Source: an uncultured Lachnospiraceae bacterium
GTDB taxonomy: Bacteria > Bacillota > Clostridia > Lachnospirales > Lachnospiraceae
DNA: 64,000 bases
NCBI GenBank assembly: GCA_902800325.1
Contig: CADCDW010000002.1
Location: 1-64,000, forward strand
Reading direction: 5' to 3'
Part shown: piece after piece, positions 43,953 to 53,600 of the stretch
How positions within the stretch are numbered: position 1 is the first letter of the stretch
Layout of the letters: each line of letters begins with the position of its first letter
The notes under the pieces: generated by a model
Database searches by the model: none
Told to the model about the DNA's origin: nothing
Seen by the model: the letters and a program-made list of their open reading frames with translations, nothing else
Translations under genes and position numbers: made by a program

Positions 43953-46523
43953 ATGAAGAAACTTGAGTTATCCGTAACAAAAGAAAATGGACTTGACGTA
44001 ATCAGATATGAGCTTCTTGGAAATGAAGAATATGACGAAAGAATAGCTGACAAGATTAATCAGCTCGTCAATGTTATTCCGTTTCAGTTTGATAACAGGG
44101 ACGGAAAGAGAATTATCACTACTTATGTCAGAGATAATTTTAGCCTTGAAATGCTTTTATCAAAGACTTTGCAAAAAAGGGAAGTGTTATGCCTTTTGGG
44201 TGAGCTTGTGGCTGTGTTTGATATGGGAGCACAGGGGATACCGGTAAGTTATGTGGTTAAGGATTTTAATTACATATATGTAAATGAAGAAACGTTGAGA
44301 GTTAAATGTGTATTGGTTCCTGTAAAGCAGGAAGCAATTGCATTATCTGAGATACCTGAGTTTTTCAGAACAGTTGTCTCAAGAATGTCCTTTGACGAGA
44401 TAGATATGGATAATTATGTAGCAAAACTTCTTACAATTATCAATTCAAAAGATTTTTCAACTCTTAAACTTAAAAACTATATAGATGATGAACTTGAAAA
44501 AATGGGACTTTATATAAGTAAGGAAAAAGGACTTACAAGTGTTGATGCAGGTGGAGAGTCAGGTCAGGCTAAGTCCGTAAAAGTTAACAGACTTGGAGTT
44601 ATGAACAATATGCAAAACGCCAGACCTCAGATGCCGGGACAACCGCCGATGATGGGACAGATGCCAAATCAGCAGATGCCAAATCAGAGACCTATGATGA
44701 ATCAGCAGATGCCTGGACAGCAACCACCATTTGGAAGACCTGGACAGCCGCCGATGATGGGCCAGATGCCAAATCAGCAGATGCCTGGTCAGCAGCCACC
44801 ATTTGGAAGACCGGGACAACCGCCGATGATGGGTCAGATGCCAAATCAGCAGATGCCTGGGCAGCAGCCGCCATTTGGAAGACCGGGACAACCACCTATG
44901 ATGAGCCAGATGCCGAACCAGCAGGCACCGACACAGCAGGCACCGAAGCCGGGAGTACCGCCTATGCCGGGACAACCACCTATGATGGGTCAGATGCCAA
45001 ATCAGCAGACACCAACTCCACAGGCACAGACACAGCAGGCACCAAAGCCGGGAGTACCGCCTATGCCGGGACAACCACCTATGATGGGTCAGATGCAAAA
45101 CCAACAGGCACCGAACCAGCAGGCACCAAAGCCGGGAGTACCGCCTATGCCGGGACAGCCACCTATGATGGGTCAGATGCCAAATCAGCAGACACCAAAT
45201 CCACAGGCACAGACACAGCAGGCACCGAACCAGCAGGCACCAAAGCCGGGAGTACCGCCAATGATGGGACAGCCACCTATGGGAGTTAAGACAGAGATGA
45301 CAGAAGAATCAAAGGCTGAATCGGTAGAAGATAAAAAAGACGAGCCGGTAGTTGGTGAAAAAACTGAATTAGAAGAAAAATCCGTTATTGAGGAAAAAAT
45401 TGAATCTAAGGAGTTATCTGAAGGAGAGGCTATAGTTGAAGCTAAGGAAGAACCGGAAATAGAATCTAAAGACGAACCGGAAGAAAAATCGGAAGAAAAA
45501 TTGGAAGGAAAATCGGTTTCCGAAGATGTGCCGGAAACTAAAGCTGTGCCACCTATGATGGGACAGATGCCAAATCCACAGGCAGCTAATCCACAGGCGC
45601 AGACACAGCAGGCACCAAACCAGCAGCCGCCAAAGCCGGGAGTACCGCCAATGATGGGACAGCCGCAGATGCCGAACCAGCAGGCACCAAAGCCGGGAGT
45701 GCCGCCAATGATGGGACAGCCGCAGATACCAAACCAGCAGGCACCGAAGCCGGGAGTACCACCTATGATGGGACAGCCGCAGATACCAAACCAGCAGCCG
45801 CCAAAGCCGGGAGTACCGCCAATGATGGGACAGCCGCAGGCACCAAACCAGCAGGCGCCAAAGCCGGGAGTACCGCCAATGATGGGACAGCCGCAGGTAC
45901 CAAACCAGCAGGCACCGAAGCCGGGAGTACCACCTATGATGGGAGTACCGCCAATGATGGGACAACCACAGATGCCGACACAGCAGGCGCCGGCACAGCA
46001 ACCACCAAAGCCGGGAGTACCGCCAATGATGGGACAGCCGCAGATGCCGACACAGCAGGCGCCAAACCAGCAGGCACCGGCACAGCAACCACCAAAGCCG
46101 GGAGTACCGCCGATGATGGGACAACCGCAGATGCCAAATCAGCAGATGCGGACACAGCAGGAACCAAAAACTGAGGGGCCTCAGATGATGGGTGGTTTGG
46201 TAGGTCAGCTCAATGAAAAACCTGTACCTCACCTTGTGAGAGTGAAAACAGGAGAGATAATAAACATTACCAAGTCTGAATTTTCTATAGGAAAATCAGA
46301 ATCAAAGGCTGATTATACCATAACCGACAATACTGCTGTAAGCAGGGTGCATTGCATAATTGTACAGAAGAACGGGGTGAATTATATCAAGGATAACAAT
46401 TCTACCAATCATACATACCTTGATGGCGTGGAACTCGAACCCGGTAAAGAAGTTCTTCTTAAAAACAAGACAACTGTCAAAATGGGAGATGAAGAATTTA
46501 CCTTCCTGCTTAGAAAAGAATAA
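43953..46523 (+). CDS. DUF6382-FHA protein 2 with long Pro/Gln/Met repeat region
   Basis: About 856 residues; ATG 43953 follows GGAGGGG and is preferred to 43932. N-terminal DUF6382-like domain (about 1-190). Residues about 220-735 are low-complexity repeats of the type KPGVPPMMGQPQMPNQQAP (twelve KPGVPPM units) split by an acidic Glu/Lys block (about 435-520). The C-terminal FHA domain (about 770-856) has FSIGKSESKADY, VSRVHCII and NSTNHTYLD. Proline-rich repeats could be flexible spacers or binding sites for partners. The repeat number probably varies between strains. It follows protein 1 and precedes the phosphatase. Confidence 0.85.
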   Translation: MKKLELSVTKENGLDVIRYELLGNEEYDERIADKINQLVNVIPFQFDNRDGKRIITTYVRDNFSLEMLLSKTLQKREVLCLLGELVAVFDMGAQGIPVSYVVKDFNYIYVNEETLRVKCVLVPVKQEAIALSEIPEFFRTVVSRMSFDEIDMDNYVAKLLTIINSKDFSTLKLKNYIDDELEKMGLYISKEKGLTSVDAGGESGQAKSVKVNRLGVMNNMQNARPQMPGQPPMMGQMPNQQMPNQRPMMNQQMPGQQPPFGRPGQPPMMGQMPNQQMPGQQPPFGRPGQPPMMGQMPNQQMPGQQPPFGRPGQPPMMSQMPNQQAPTQQAPKPGVPPMPGQPPMMGQMPNQQTPTPQAQTQQAPKPGVPPMPGQPPMMGQMQNQQAPNQQAPKPGVPPMPGQPPMMGQMPNQQTPNPQAQTQQAPNQQAPKPGVPPMMGQPPMGVKTEMTEESKAESVEDKKDEPVVGEKTELEEKSVIEEKIESKELSEGEAIVEAKEEPEIESKDEPEEKSEEKLEGKSVSEDVPETKAVPPMMGQMPNPQAANPQAQTQQAPNQQPPKPGVPPMMGQPQMPNQQAPKPGVPPMMGQPQIPNQQAPKPGVPPMMGQPQIPNQQPPKPGVPPMMGQPQAPNQQAPKPGVPPMMGQPQVPNQQAPKPGVPPMMGVPPMMGQPQMPTQQAPAQQPPKPGVPPMMGQPQMPTQQAPNQQAPAQQPPKPGVPPMMGQPQMPNQQMRTQQEPKTEGPQMMGGLVGQLNEKPVPHLVRVKTGEIINITKSEFSIGKSESKADYTITDNTAVSRVHCIIVQKNGVNYIKDNNSTNHTYLDGVELEPGKEVLLKNKTTVKMGDEEFTFLLRKE

Positions 46524-46532
46524 TAAAGCCAT

Positions 46533-46576
46533 AGCCGGATTGCGATTTTGCGGTCCGGCTGGACGTGTTTTTATAT
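46533..46576 (+). terminator. Hairpin between FHA protein 2 and the phosphatase gene
   Basis: AGCCGGA (46533-46539) pairs with TCCGGCT (46554-46560), extended inward by TGC/GCG-type pairs; a GTTTTTAT follows 6 bases later. It might partially terminate transcription inside the island. Confidence 0.5.
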
Positions 46577-46624
46577 ATTAACGAAAAAAAGTCAAAAAAA
46601 AAACAGATTATGAGGAGATAAAGC

Positions 46625-47398
46625 ATGAATTATATAGCGGCTTATCATACGGATGTAGGATTAACCAAAAAGACTAATCAGGATTCGCTTGGAATAAAGA
46701 TAGTAGAAACGAATCAGGGACAGGCTGCATTTGGAATAGTATGTGACGGTATGGGAGGACTTTCCAAGGGAGAGCTTGCAAGTAAGGAAGTTATACTTGC
46801 GTTTATGAACTGGTTTGACAGAACATTTATGGATGCTGTAAAGGATGGAGAGTACGATACATCAAATATTAATGATGAGTGGAATCAGATAATCCAGACA
46901 CAGAATAAAAATCTCGGAGAGTTTGGAAAGGAACACAATTTACAGCTTGGAACCACTATATCTGCGATACTTTTATATAAAGGAAGATATTATATAGTTC
47001 ATGTTGGAGACAGTAGAATTTATCAGATTACGGGAGATAATATCTATCTCCTTACCAATGACCAGACATTTATTGCAAGAGAAATAGCAGCAGGCCGCAT
47101 GACGATAGAACAGTCAAAAACAGATCCGCGTAGAAGTGTATTGCTTCAATGTGTAGGAGCTTCTGAAATTGTAGAACCGGAGTTTTCAACAGGCGTTGTT
47201 ATGCCACATACAGTGTATATGGTATGTTCGGATGGCTTCAGACATCAGATAAGCGAAGAAGAAATGATTAATAAAACCGGGCCGAATAATACTTCTGATG
47301 AAGAAAGTATGAAAGATGGCTGTATATATCTTACAGAGCTTGTGAAACAGAGAAGAGAAACTGATAATATAACGGTAGGACTTATTAAATCGGTTTAA
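46625..47398 (+). CDS. PP2C-family Ser/Thr phosphatase
   Basis: A 257-residue PPM phosphatase (PrpC/Stp type). Metal-binding motifs: residues 13-22 around KKTNQDSLG, CDGMGGLSKGELAS (about 39), HVGDSRIYQI (about 124), LTNDQTF, and VCSDGFRHQIS (about 198), with the final D in ETDNITVGLI. It removes phosphate placed by the kinase encoded next. AGGAGAT ribosome site. Confidence 0.96.
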   Translation: MNYIAAYHTDVGLTKKTNQDSLGIKIVETNQGQAAFGIVCDGMGGLSKGELASKEVILAFMNWFDRTFMDAVKDGEYDTSNINDEWNQIIQTQNKNLGEFGKEHNLQLGTTISAILLYKGRYYIVHVGDSRIYQITGDNIYLLTNDQTFIAREIAAGRMTIEQSKTDPRRSVLLQCVGASEIVEPEFSTGVVMPHTVYMVCSDGFRHQISEEEMINKTGPNNTSDEESMKDGCIYLTELVKQRRETDNITVGLIKSV

Positions 47399-47437
47399 GA
47401 TTCATAAGTTATATAAAAGGTATGGGAAGGAAATGTT

Positions 47438-49639
47438 ATGACTAAAGAAGGTACTGTTTTAGACGGTAAATATGAAATATGGAAAGAAGTAGGCCGTGGC
47501 GGTATGTCAATCGTATATCTTGCGAGAGATAACCGACTCAATAAGCAGTGGGCTGTAAAAGAGATTAAAAATGACGGTTCAAAATCTGCAAAGACACTGC
47601 TTAAAGGTCTTGAACGAGAGGCCAATATATTAAAAAATGTTGACCACCCGGTACTTCCTCGAATTGTTGATATAATCAATCAAAACAATACAATATACGT
47701 GGTAATGGACTTCATCGAGGGTGAAACCATAAGCGAAAGATTGAAAAAAGAAGGTGCTCAGCCACAGGAACTTGTAGTTGAGTGGGGTATACAGCTTGCA
47801 GGTGCACTTGATTATCTGCACAATATGAACCCGCCGGTTATATACAGAGATATGAAACCTTCAAATGTTATGATAAAACCTGAAGGTGGAGTGAAACTTA
47901 TAGATTTCGGTACAGCCAAAGAGTATGACGTGGAAAATAATGCAGATACCACAGCACTCGGTACCAGAGGATACGCCGCACCGGAGCAGTTTGGTGATAA
48001 ACAGGGACGAGGCATATACAATACCGATGCCAGAACGGATATATACAATCTGGGAGCAACTTTATATCATATGGTCACAGGCAATAACCCATGTGATCCT
48101 CCATACGGTGTACATCCTATAAGAGAGATGAATCCGATGCTTTCGTCCGGACTTGAAAAGATACTTCTTAAATGTACCGAAGACAATCCGGCAAAAAGAT
48201 ATCAGAACTGTTCGGAGCTCATATATGATCTGGAACATTATACAGAACTTGACGATTCATATAAAAAGAAAAACAAGAGAAAACTTGGATTGTTTATAAC
48301 AACCTCGATTCTTACTATAGCGGCGGCTATAACATCTATAGTCGGATATTCCGGATTGAAAAAAATCAAGATGGAAAATTACAATGCATATATAGAAGCC
48401 GGTAATGATTATAAGGTTGAAGAAGATTATGCAAGTGCAGTTGAAGAATATAAAAAAGCATTTGAACTTGATGGTTCGGATGCGGAGGCGTATGATAAAT
48501 ATATACAGACTTATATAGATGCTTCGCGTGAGATAAAAGAAGACGGAACGACACCATTAGACCTTCAGACAGGTTTAAATGTTGTAGCCAACCGTATAAA
48601 GTCCGGATATGCAAATGTCGATAAAAATGACGAAGTCCTGTACAAGATGGCTATTACATATTTTGACGAATTAAATGATTACAAGACGGCAACCAAATAT
48701 TTCAATATGATAGACAAGAAAGATAAAAACTATGGAGACCTTGCAGAATATTATGGCTCTGTATCCCTTATCCTTTCGAGTACATCGGTAAATATAGATG
48801 AGCTTTTAGATAAGATAAATGAATTTGCGGAGTATAATCAGCGCGAATATACAAATCAGAACGAAAACAAATTCATTAATTACAAAACTATAGGTCAGAT
48901 ATATGCAACCTATATCAACACGGAAGGCGTTGCCAAGCAGGCTGAGACGATAATGACGCAGGCTGTTGAGGATTTGGATGAATATACCGGAACAAAGCTT
49001 AATACCAACGATTATTATTATGCATATTATGATAATCTTTCGGTTATATATGAGCAGCTTGCCAAGACAAGTGAAAATGAATCTGAGATACATACATATT
49101 ATGACGAAGTTATAGCATATTGTGATGACTATCTTACGATTCTCGATATAAAGGTTGAGGAAAATGGCGAGATTGGCTACGGTGGAGAAAACGACAACAT
49201 ATTTAACACAAGCTATTACAATAAGATGATGAAAAAAGCATACTGCTATGCACAGATGGGTGAGTATGACAATGCCGTTAAGCTGTATAAAGAACTTGAG
49301 GGTGTGCTCGGAACCGGAAATGTACTTAGCAATAAAGTATATGCGGAGCATCTTGATTACATTTACACTGTATGTGAATCCGTCAATCAGGACCCTGCAT
49401 ACTGGTCAGACCAATGTTCAGATAAACTGGCGGATTTAATCGCAGTATATGACGAAGGCTCAAAGGTTCCTTCGATAGACAGTAACAAGACATGGAAAAA
49501 ACGTAAGGAAACAGTGTCTTCTCTTGCAAACGGAAGTTTGAAAAAACAAGACGAAGAAGATGCCGAAGACCTTGAAGAAAACGATAATGATGTTGCAGAC
49601 GAAAATGCAGCAGATGATAATAAAGAGATGGGAGAGTGA
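47438..49639 (+). CDS. Membrane Ser/Thr protein kinase with extracytoplasmic TPR-like region
   Basis: A 733-residue Hanks-type kinase. Glycine loop VGRGGMSIVYLARD (about 17-30), ATP lysine in WAVKEIK, Y-R-D-M-K-P-S-N catalytic loop (about 136; Tyr replaces the usual His), DFGTA (about 156) and activation loop DTTALGTRGYAAPEQF. A membrane helix lies at about 284-306. Instead of PASTA domains, the outer half has TPR-like helical repeats (ASAVEEYKKAFELDG, DYKTATKYFNMID, GEYDNAVKLYKELEG) and an acidic tail. It may sense a protein partner outside the cell rather than peptidoglycan. The last 4 bases overlap a GTG of the next frame. Confidence 0.93.
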   Translation: MTKEGTVLDGKYEIWKEVGRGGMSIVYLARDNRLNKQWAVKEIKNDGSKSAKTLLKGLEREANILKNVDHPVLPRIVDIINQNNTIYVVMDFIEGETISERLKKEGAQPQELVVEWGIQLAGALDYLHNMNPPVIYRDMKPSNVMIKPEGGVKLIDFGTAKEYDVENNADTTALGTRGYAAPEQFGDKQGRGIYNTDARTDIYNLGATLYHMVTGNNPCDPPYGVHPIREMNPMLSSGLEKILLKCTEDNPAKRYQNCSELIYDLEHYTELDDSYKKKNKRKLGLFITTSILTIAAAITSIVGYSGLKKIKMENYNAYIEAGNDYKVEEDYASAVEEYKKAFELDGSDAEAYDKYIQTYIDASREIKEDGTTPLDLQTGLNVVANRIKSGYANVDKNDEVLYKMAITYFDELNDYKTATKYFNMIDKKDKNYGDLAEYYGSVSLILSSTSVNIDELLDKINEFAEYNQREYTNQNENKFINYKTIGQIYATYINTEGVAKQAETIMTQAVEDLDEYTGTKLNTNDYYYAYYDNLSVIYEQLAKTSENESEIHTYYDEVIAYCDDYLTILDIKVEENGEIGYGGENDNIFNTSYYNKMMKKAYCYAQMGEYDNAVKLYKELEGVLGTGNVLSNKVYAEHLDYIYTVCESVNQDPAYWSDQCSDKLADLIAVYDEGSKVPSIDSNKTWKKRKETVSSLANGSLKKQDEEDAEDLEENDNDVADENAADDNKEMGE

Positions 49640-49644
49640 TAGCT

Positions 49645-50613
49645 ATGAAAGATATTTACAATATATGCTTTTATGGCGGCATGACACTCGCCATAATATT
49701 TCTGATAGTCAGTATAGTATTGTTTGTAGTATTTAAAATCCCTAAGGTAATAGGGGATTTGACAGGTAGAAATGCCCGAAGAGAGATAGCTGAAAAGAAA
49801 AATAAAAAGGGCGGAACCGAAAAGAGCGAAAGCAGCAAGATATTGAAGCAGGAGCAGAAGAAATACTATAATCAAAATACAGGAAAGATTACTATAAGAG
49901 ATTCTGCTACAAATGAAGTAGAAACAGCAAGGATAACAAGTAACGCAGAATCAAAACACATACAGCCTGAGGAAAGAGAAACAGATATCCTCCGGCCGGG
50001 AGATGAGGACGACATCTATAAAACTGTACCCGGCAGTTCAAAAGGTGAAGAAGAGACTACAGTCCTCGGCGGTTCAAAAGGCGAAGAAGAGACTACAGTT
50101 CTTGGAAGCTCAAAAGGCGAAGAAGAAACTACAATACTTGGAAGTGCAAAACGTAAAACTGTCAGTAAGGCATCAGACGATAAGCCGCAAGGCTCAGATG
50201 AAGAGTTTGATCCGGATGGCGAAACAGATATCTTAAGAGCACCGGATAGTGAAGATTCCAATGACGACTTCGATCCGGATGGTGAAACGGATGTCTTAAG
50301 AGCACCTGACAGTGAAGATTCAGATGACGACTTCGACGCTGATGGCGAAACGGATGTCCTTAAGTCACCGGATTATGAAGATGAAACAGATTCGGATGAC
50401 GAAACGGATGTCCTAAGAGCAAAAGAAACAACGGACGAAGAAGCAACAGACATCTTAAAAGTTTCCGATGATGAAGAAGCAACAACCGTATTGACAGGCG
50501 AAAAGAGCGAGGAGGCCACAACCGTTCTATCAGCCGATAACATAAATGATTCAAAAGAAGATAAGAGAGTAATATATGAAGTTGTAATAGTTCATACAGA
50601 GGAAAGCTTATAG
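49645..50613 (+). CDS. Membrane protein with array of eleven T-x-[VI]-L motifs (candidate FHA-docking scaffold)
   Basis: About 322 residues; ATG 49645 follows GGGAGAG. One membrane helix (about residues 6-30) precedes a basic cytoplasmic stretch and a long disordered acidic tail. The tail carries eleven copies of [ED]-[AE]-T-[TD]-[VI]-L: ETDIL, ETTVL twice, ETTIL, ETDIL, ETDVL three times, ATDIL and ATTVL twice. In each copy the first Thr has Leu at +3, fitting the FHA-ligand rule. No globular domain is seen. Its place directly after the kinase and beside the FHA genes supports a phosphorylated docking role; this is inference. Confidence 0.8.
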   Translation: MKDIYNICFYGGMTLAIIFLIVSIVLFVVFKIPKVIGDLTGRNARREIAEKKNKKGGTEKSESSKILKQEQKKYYNQNTGKITIRDSATNEVETARITSNAESKHIQPEERETDILRPGDEDDIYKTVPGSSKGEEETTVLGGSKGEEETTVLGSSKGEEETTILGSAKRKTVSKASDDKPQGSDEEFDPDGETDILRAPDSEDSNDDFDPDGETDVLRAPDSEDSDDDFDADGETDVLKSPDYEDETDSDDETDVLRAKETTDEEATDILKVSDDEEATTVLTGEKSEEATTVLSADNINDSKEDKRVIYEVVIVHTEESL

Positions 50614-50632
50614 AGAAAGGAGAAAATCAAGG

Positions 50633-53600
50633 ATGAATGAAATTTGGAAGAAAACAAGTTTACTTTATAAAATGATAGCTTTGTTGCTCACCGTCGTGAT
50701 GGTTGGCACTACTTTGTATTTCCATTTTGAGAAAAAGTATGTGGCGAAAGCAGAAGGAGAAGGGACAATAGAAGTATTTGCGGCATATATAGATGGTGAT
50801 GCTACATCTACAACATATGGTGGTGAAAGTGGATGGCAAAGAGTTGAATCTGGAATAAAGGTAGCTAATAATGATAATAGATGTTTCGCTTACTTTATCG
50901 TTGTTCCAAATTCGATTACTAATTTAGATAAAATATTTTGTACAGTTGATGGGAACGAACCAGATTATGAAAACAATAAAATAGATTTAAGTTCAACGTT
51001 TGGTTTGACTGGCTATAAAGACGATTGTCGTATATATAAAATTGATGAAACATACGGCAATAATAATGCATTTAAAGGGAAATATGCTTTACAATCATCA
51101 GCAGCAACAGACCTGCCAACTGCTCAATTTGACTGGCTTACAACAACGGGGGTTATGATGACCGCAAAAATTGGGGATACAGATGTCGATGCAAATTCGT
51201 TCAATTCTTTGGGAAAAATGTCTACAATGACAGTAGATATAACGTCACCAAGTGAGTTGACAAGTTTCACTGTTTTTGGAGAAGATAAAAAAAGTGAATT
51301 AGGAGCACCGGTATATAATAAGCAATCTATGTTATATAAGTATTCTACATATACTTATAATTTTGGAGATAATGGTGCAATAACTAAATATTATTCTGAT
51401 AAATCTGTATCTGTAAGTGATGGAACAAACACAGTAACAAAAACTGCTAATAGTATAAAATATGATGGTACCAACCCGGCTGTAACTGCTAAAGTTAATG
51501 GTAATAATTTAGATTCAAATAAATGGTATGGGGCAGCAGATGGAGATATTACATTTACGATTAAATCTGGTGAAGGTGATTCTGAATCAAATTTGAAATC
51601 AGTTAGTATTAAAGATGGAGATACCGATGTTGATTGCAGTTCTTTTACATCTAATAGTAATTCTGAGTATACACAAAATGTATCATTCAGCAACGGAACG
51701 CATACAGTTGTTATATCAACTGAGGATATGGCAGGAAATTTAAAAAATGAAAGCTATACTATAAAAGTTGATAAAGAAAAACCGTCAATTGTATCGATAG
51801 ATGTTTCATCGAAAAATACAGTTGGTGGAATAAACTATGTAAAACTTAACGATGATAAAAATGTTTTAATTAGCGGAACCGTTTCAGAGGAATATTCGGG
51901 TATTAAGGAAAATGGGTTGTTTTTTGAAGAAACGAAAAAAAGTAGTTCTTCTACCCCGAATTATTATATTATAGAAGGTGAAGCTTCACCATATAGCTAT
52001 TCAATAGATTTGGGTAAAATAATAGGAAGTAATGTTGACTTTTCAAATCATCAAGTCGATGGTGAGTATAGTGTCAAAGTTACTCCTACAGATAATGCCG
52101 GAAATGTAGGAGATGTATCTGAGGAAATCACCTTTGTGCTTGATACATATGCGCCTTCTGTAGGTGCTCCAGCGGAGAATGAAACAGTAATTGAAGTGCA
52201 CGATACAAATGGTTGGCATTCAGTTCCGGAAAGTACGATAGAGAATGGTAAGTATCTGGTCAATAAAGTTCTATATGATAAAATTAGATTTAAAGTTAAG
52301 GTAAAAGATGGATCAGAGACCAGTGGTGATAATTTTTATAAGGTAGAGTTCAAAAGAGGATCAGAAACAAAACAGAATTATGAAACAAAAGCAGATGGTG
52401 ATATTTATTATTATGAATTACCTATGACTGATATAGGAACGACATCAGCGTTGGAGCATACGGTTGTTGCAACAGATAAGGCTCTTAATGTTACCACTTT
52501 TGAATTACCTAAACTTCAGGAGGTAAATTCTGATTTAACTTTGTCCGTTGTGTCAATTAAGTACAATGGTACAGCAATATCAGGTGAAATTGATTCGGTT
52601 GATGATTTGACTTCTATTTTTGCAACTAATCCAATATATAATGGATTGTTTACTGTTACAGTTAAAGCTAGATCGGGATATCCTATTAATGAGATTGTAT
52701 TAAAAAAGAATACAGAGGAATATAAAAAGTATGATTCTGTCGACGGTCTAACCAATAATCAGGATTCTACTACAGGATTGTATAGCACTAATGAGGTAAC
52801 ATTTAGTATTCCAAGCTCAAATATAAATGAGATGCTTAACAGTATGAGCATATATGTTGAAGATTCGTTAAGCCCTACACCTAATACCAAAAATATTCCG
52901 ATAGGTGATTTACTCTATGATAGAACACAACCTGTAGTTGTAAATAATTCTTCATTAGATACAAATAAATGGTATCAGGAATATACCCTTAATTATGAAC
53001 TTAAATCAGGAGAGGATGTTATTAATGTCCCTGAGTCTATCCTCACAAGTGCAAGTTATGCTATAGACGGTGGCGCAGCTTCAAGCATCGATGTATCATC
53101 ATCAGTTAAGAGTAAGACGGGCTCGGTTGATATTCCGGAATCAAAGTCAATAGCCGGTACAAAGATTGTATTTGATGCAAAGGATAAAGCTACCAATACT
53201 ATAGATACTGCATCAGTTAATTATCCTAACTCGATAACAGTTAAGGTAGATAAGACTGCACCTAAGGTCGATGGTATAAAGGTAAACGGTGAATCAGTAT
53301 CAGAAGAAAAAATTATTGCAGGTAATCCACAGCTTACATCAACCATAACAGATAACCTTACAGTTAAGGATTATTCAGTAACAGTTAAGTATAACGATGA
53401 TGCATATGCTATATATCCGGTTTCAGTTGAAAAGGATGCCTCAGAAGAAGCAATAAATCACACATTACAGCAACTCCTTGGAAGTAAGGAACTCAAGGAT
53501 GGTAAGTATACGGTAAGCGTATCTGCAAGAGATAAATCTGAAAGAACATCAAATGTTTCTTCCACATCATTTGTTGTAGATAACACAGTTCCAGTACTTG

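Noticed and set aside
44559..46232. Reverse-strand open frames of 181 and 272 codons in the Pro/Gln repeats
   Set aside because: They are low-complexity mirror readings (Leu/Arg/Trp/His-rich) of the FHA protein repeats and have no ribosome sites.
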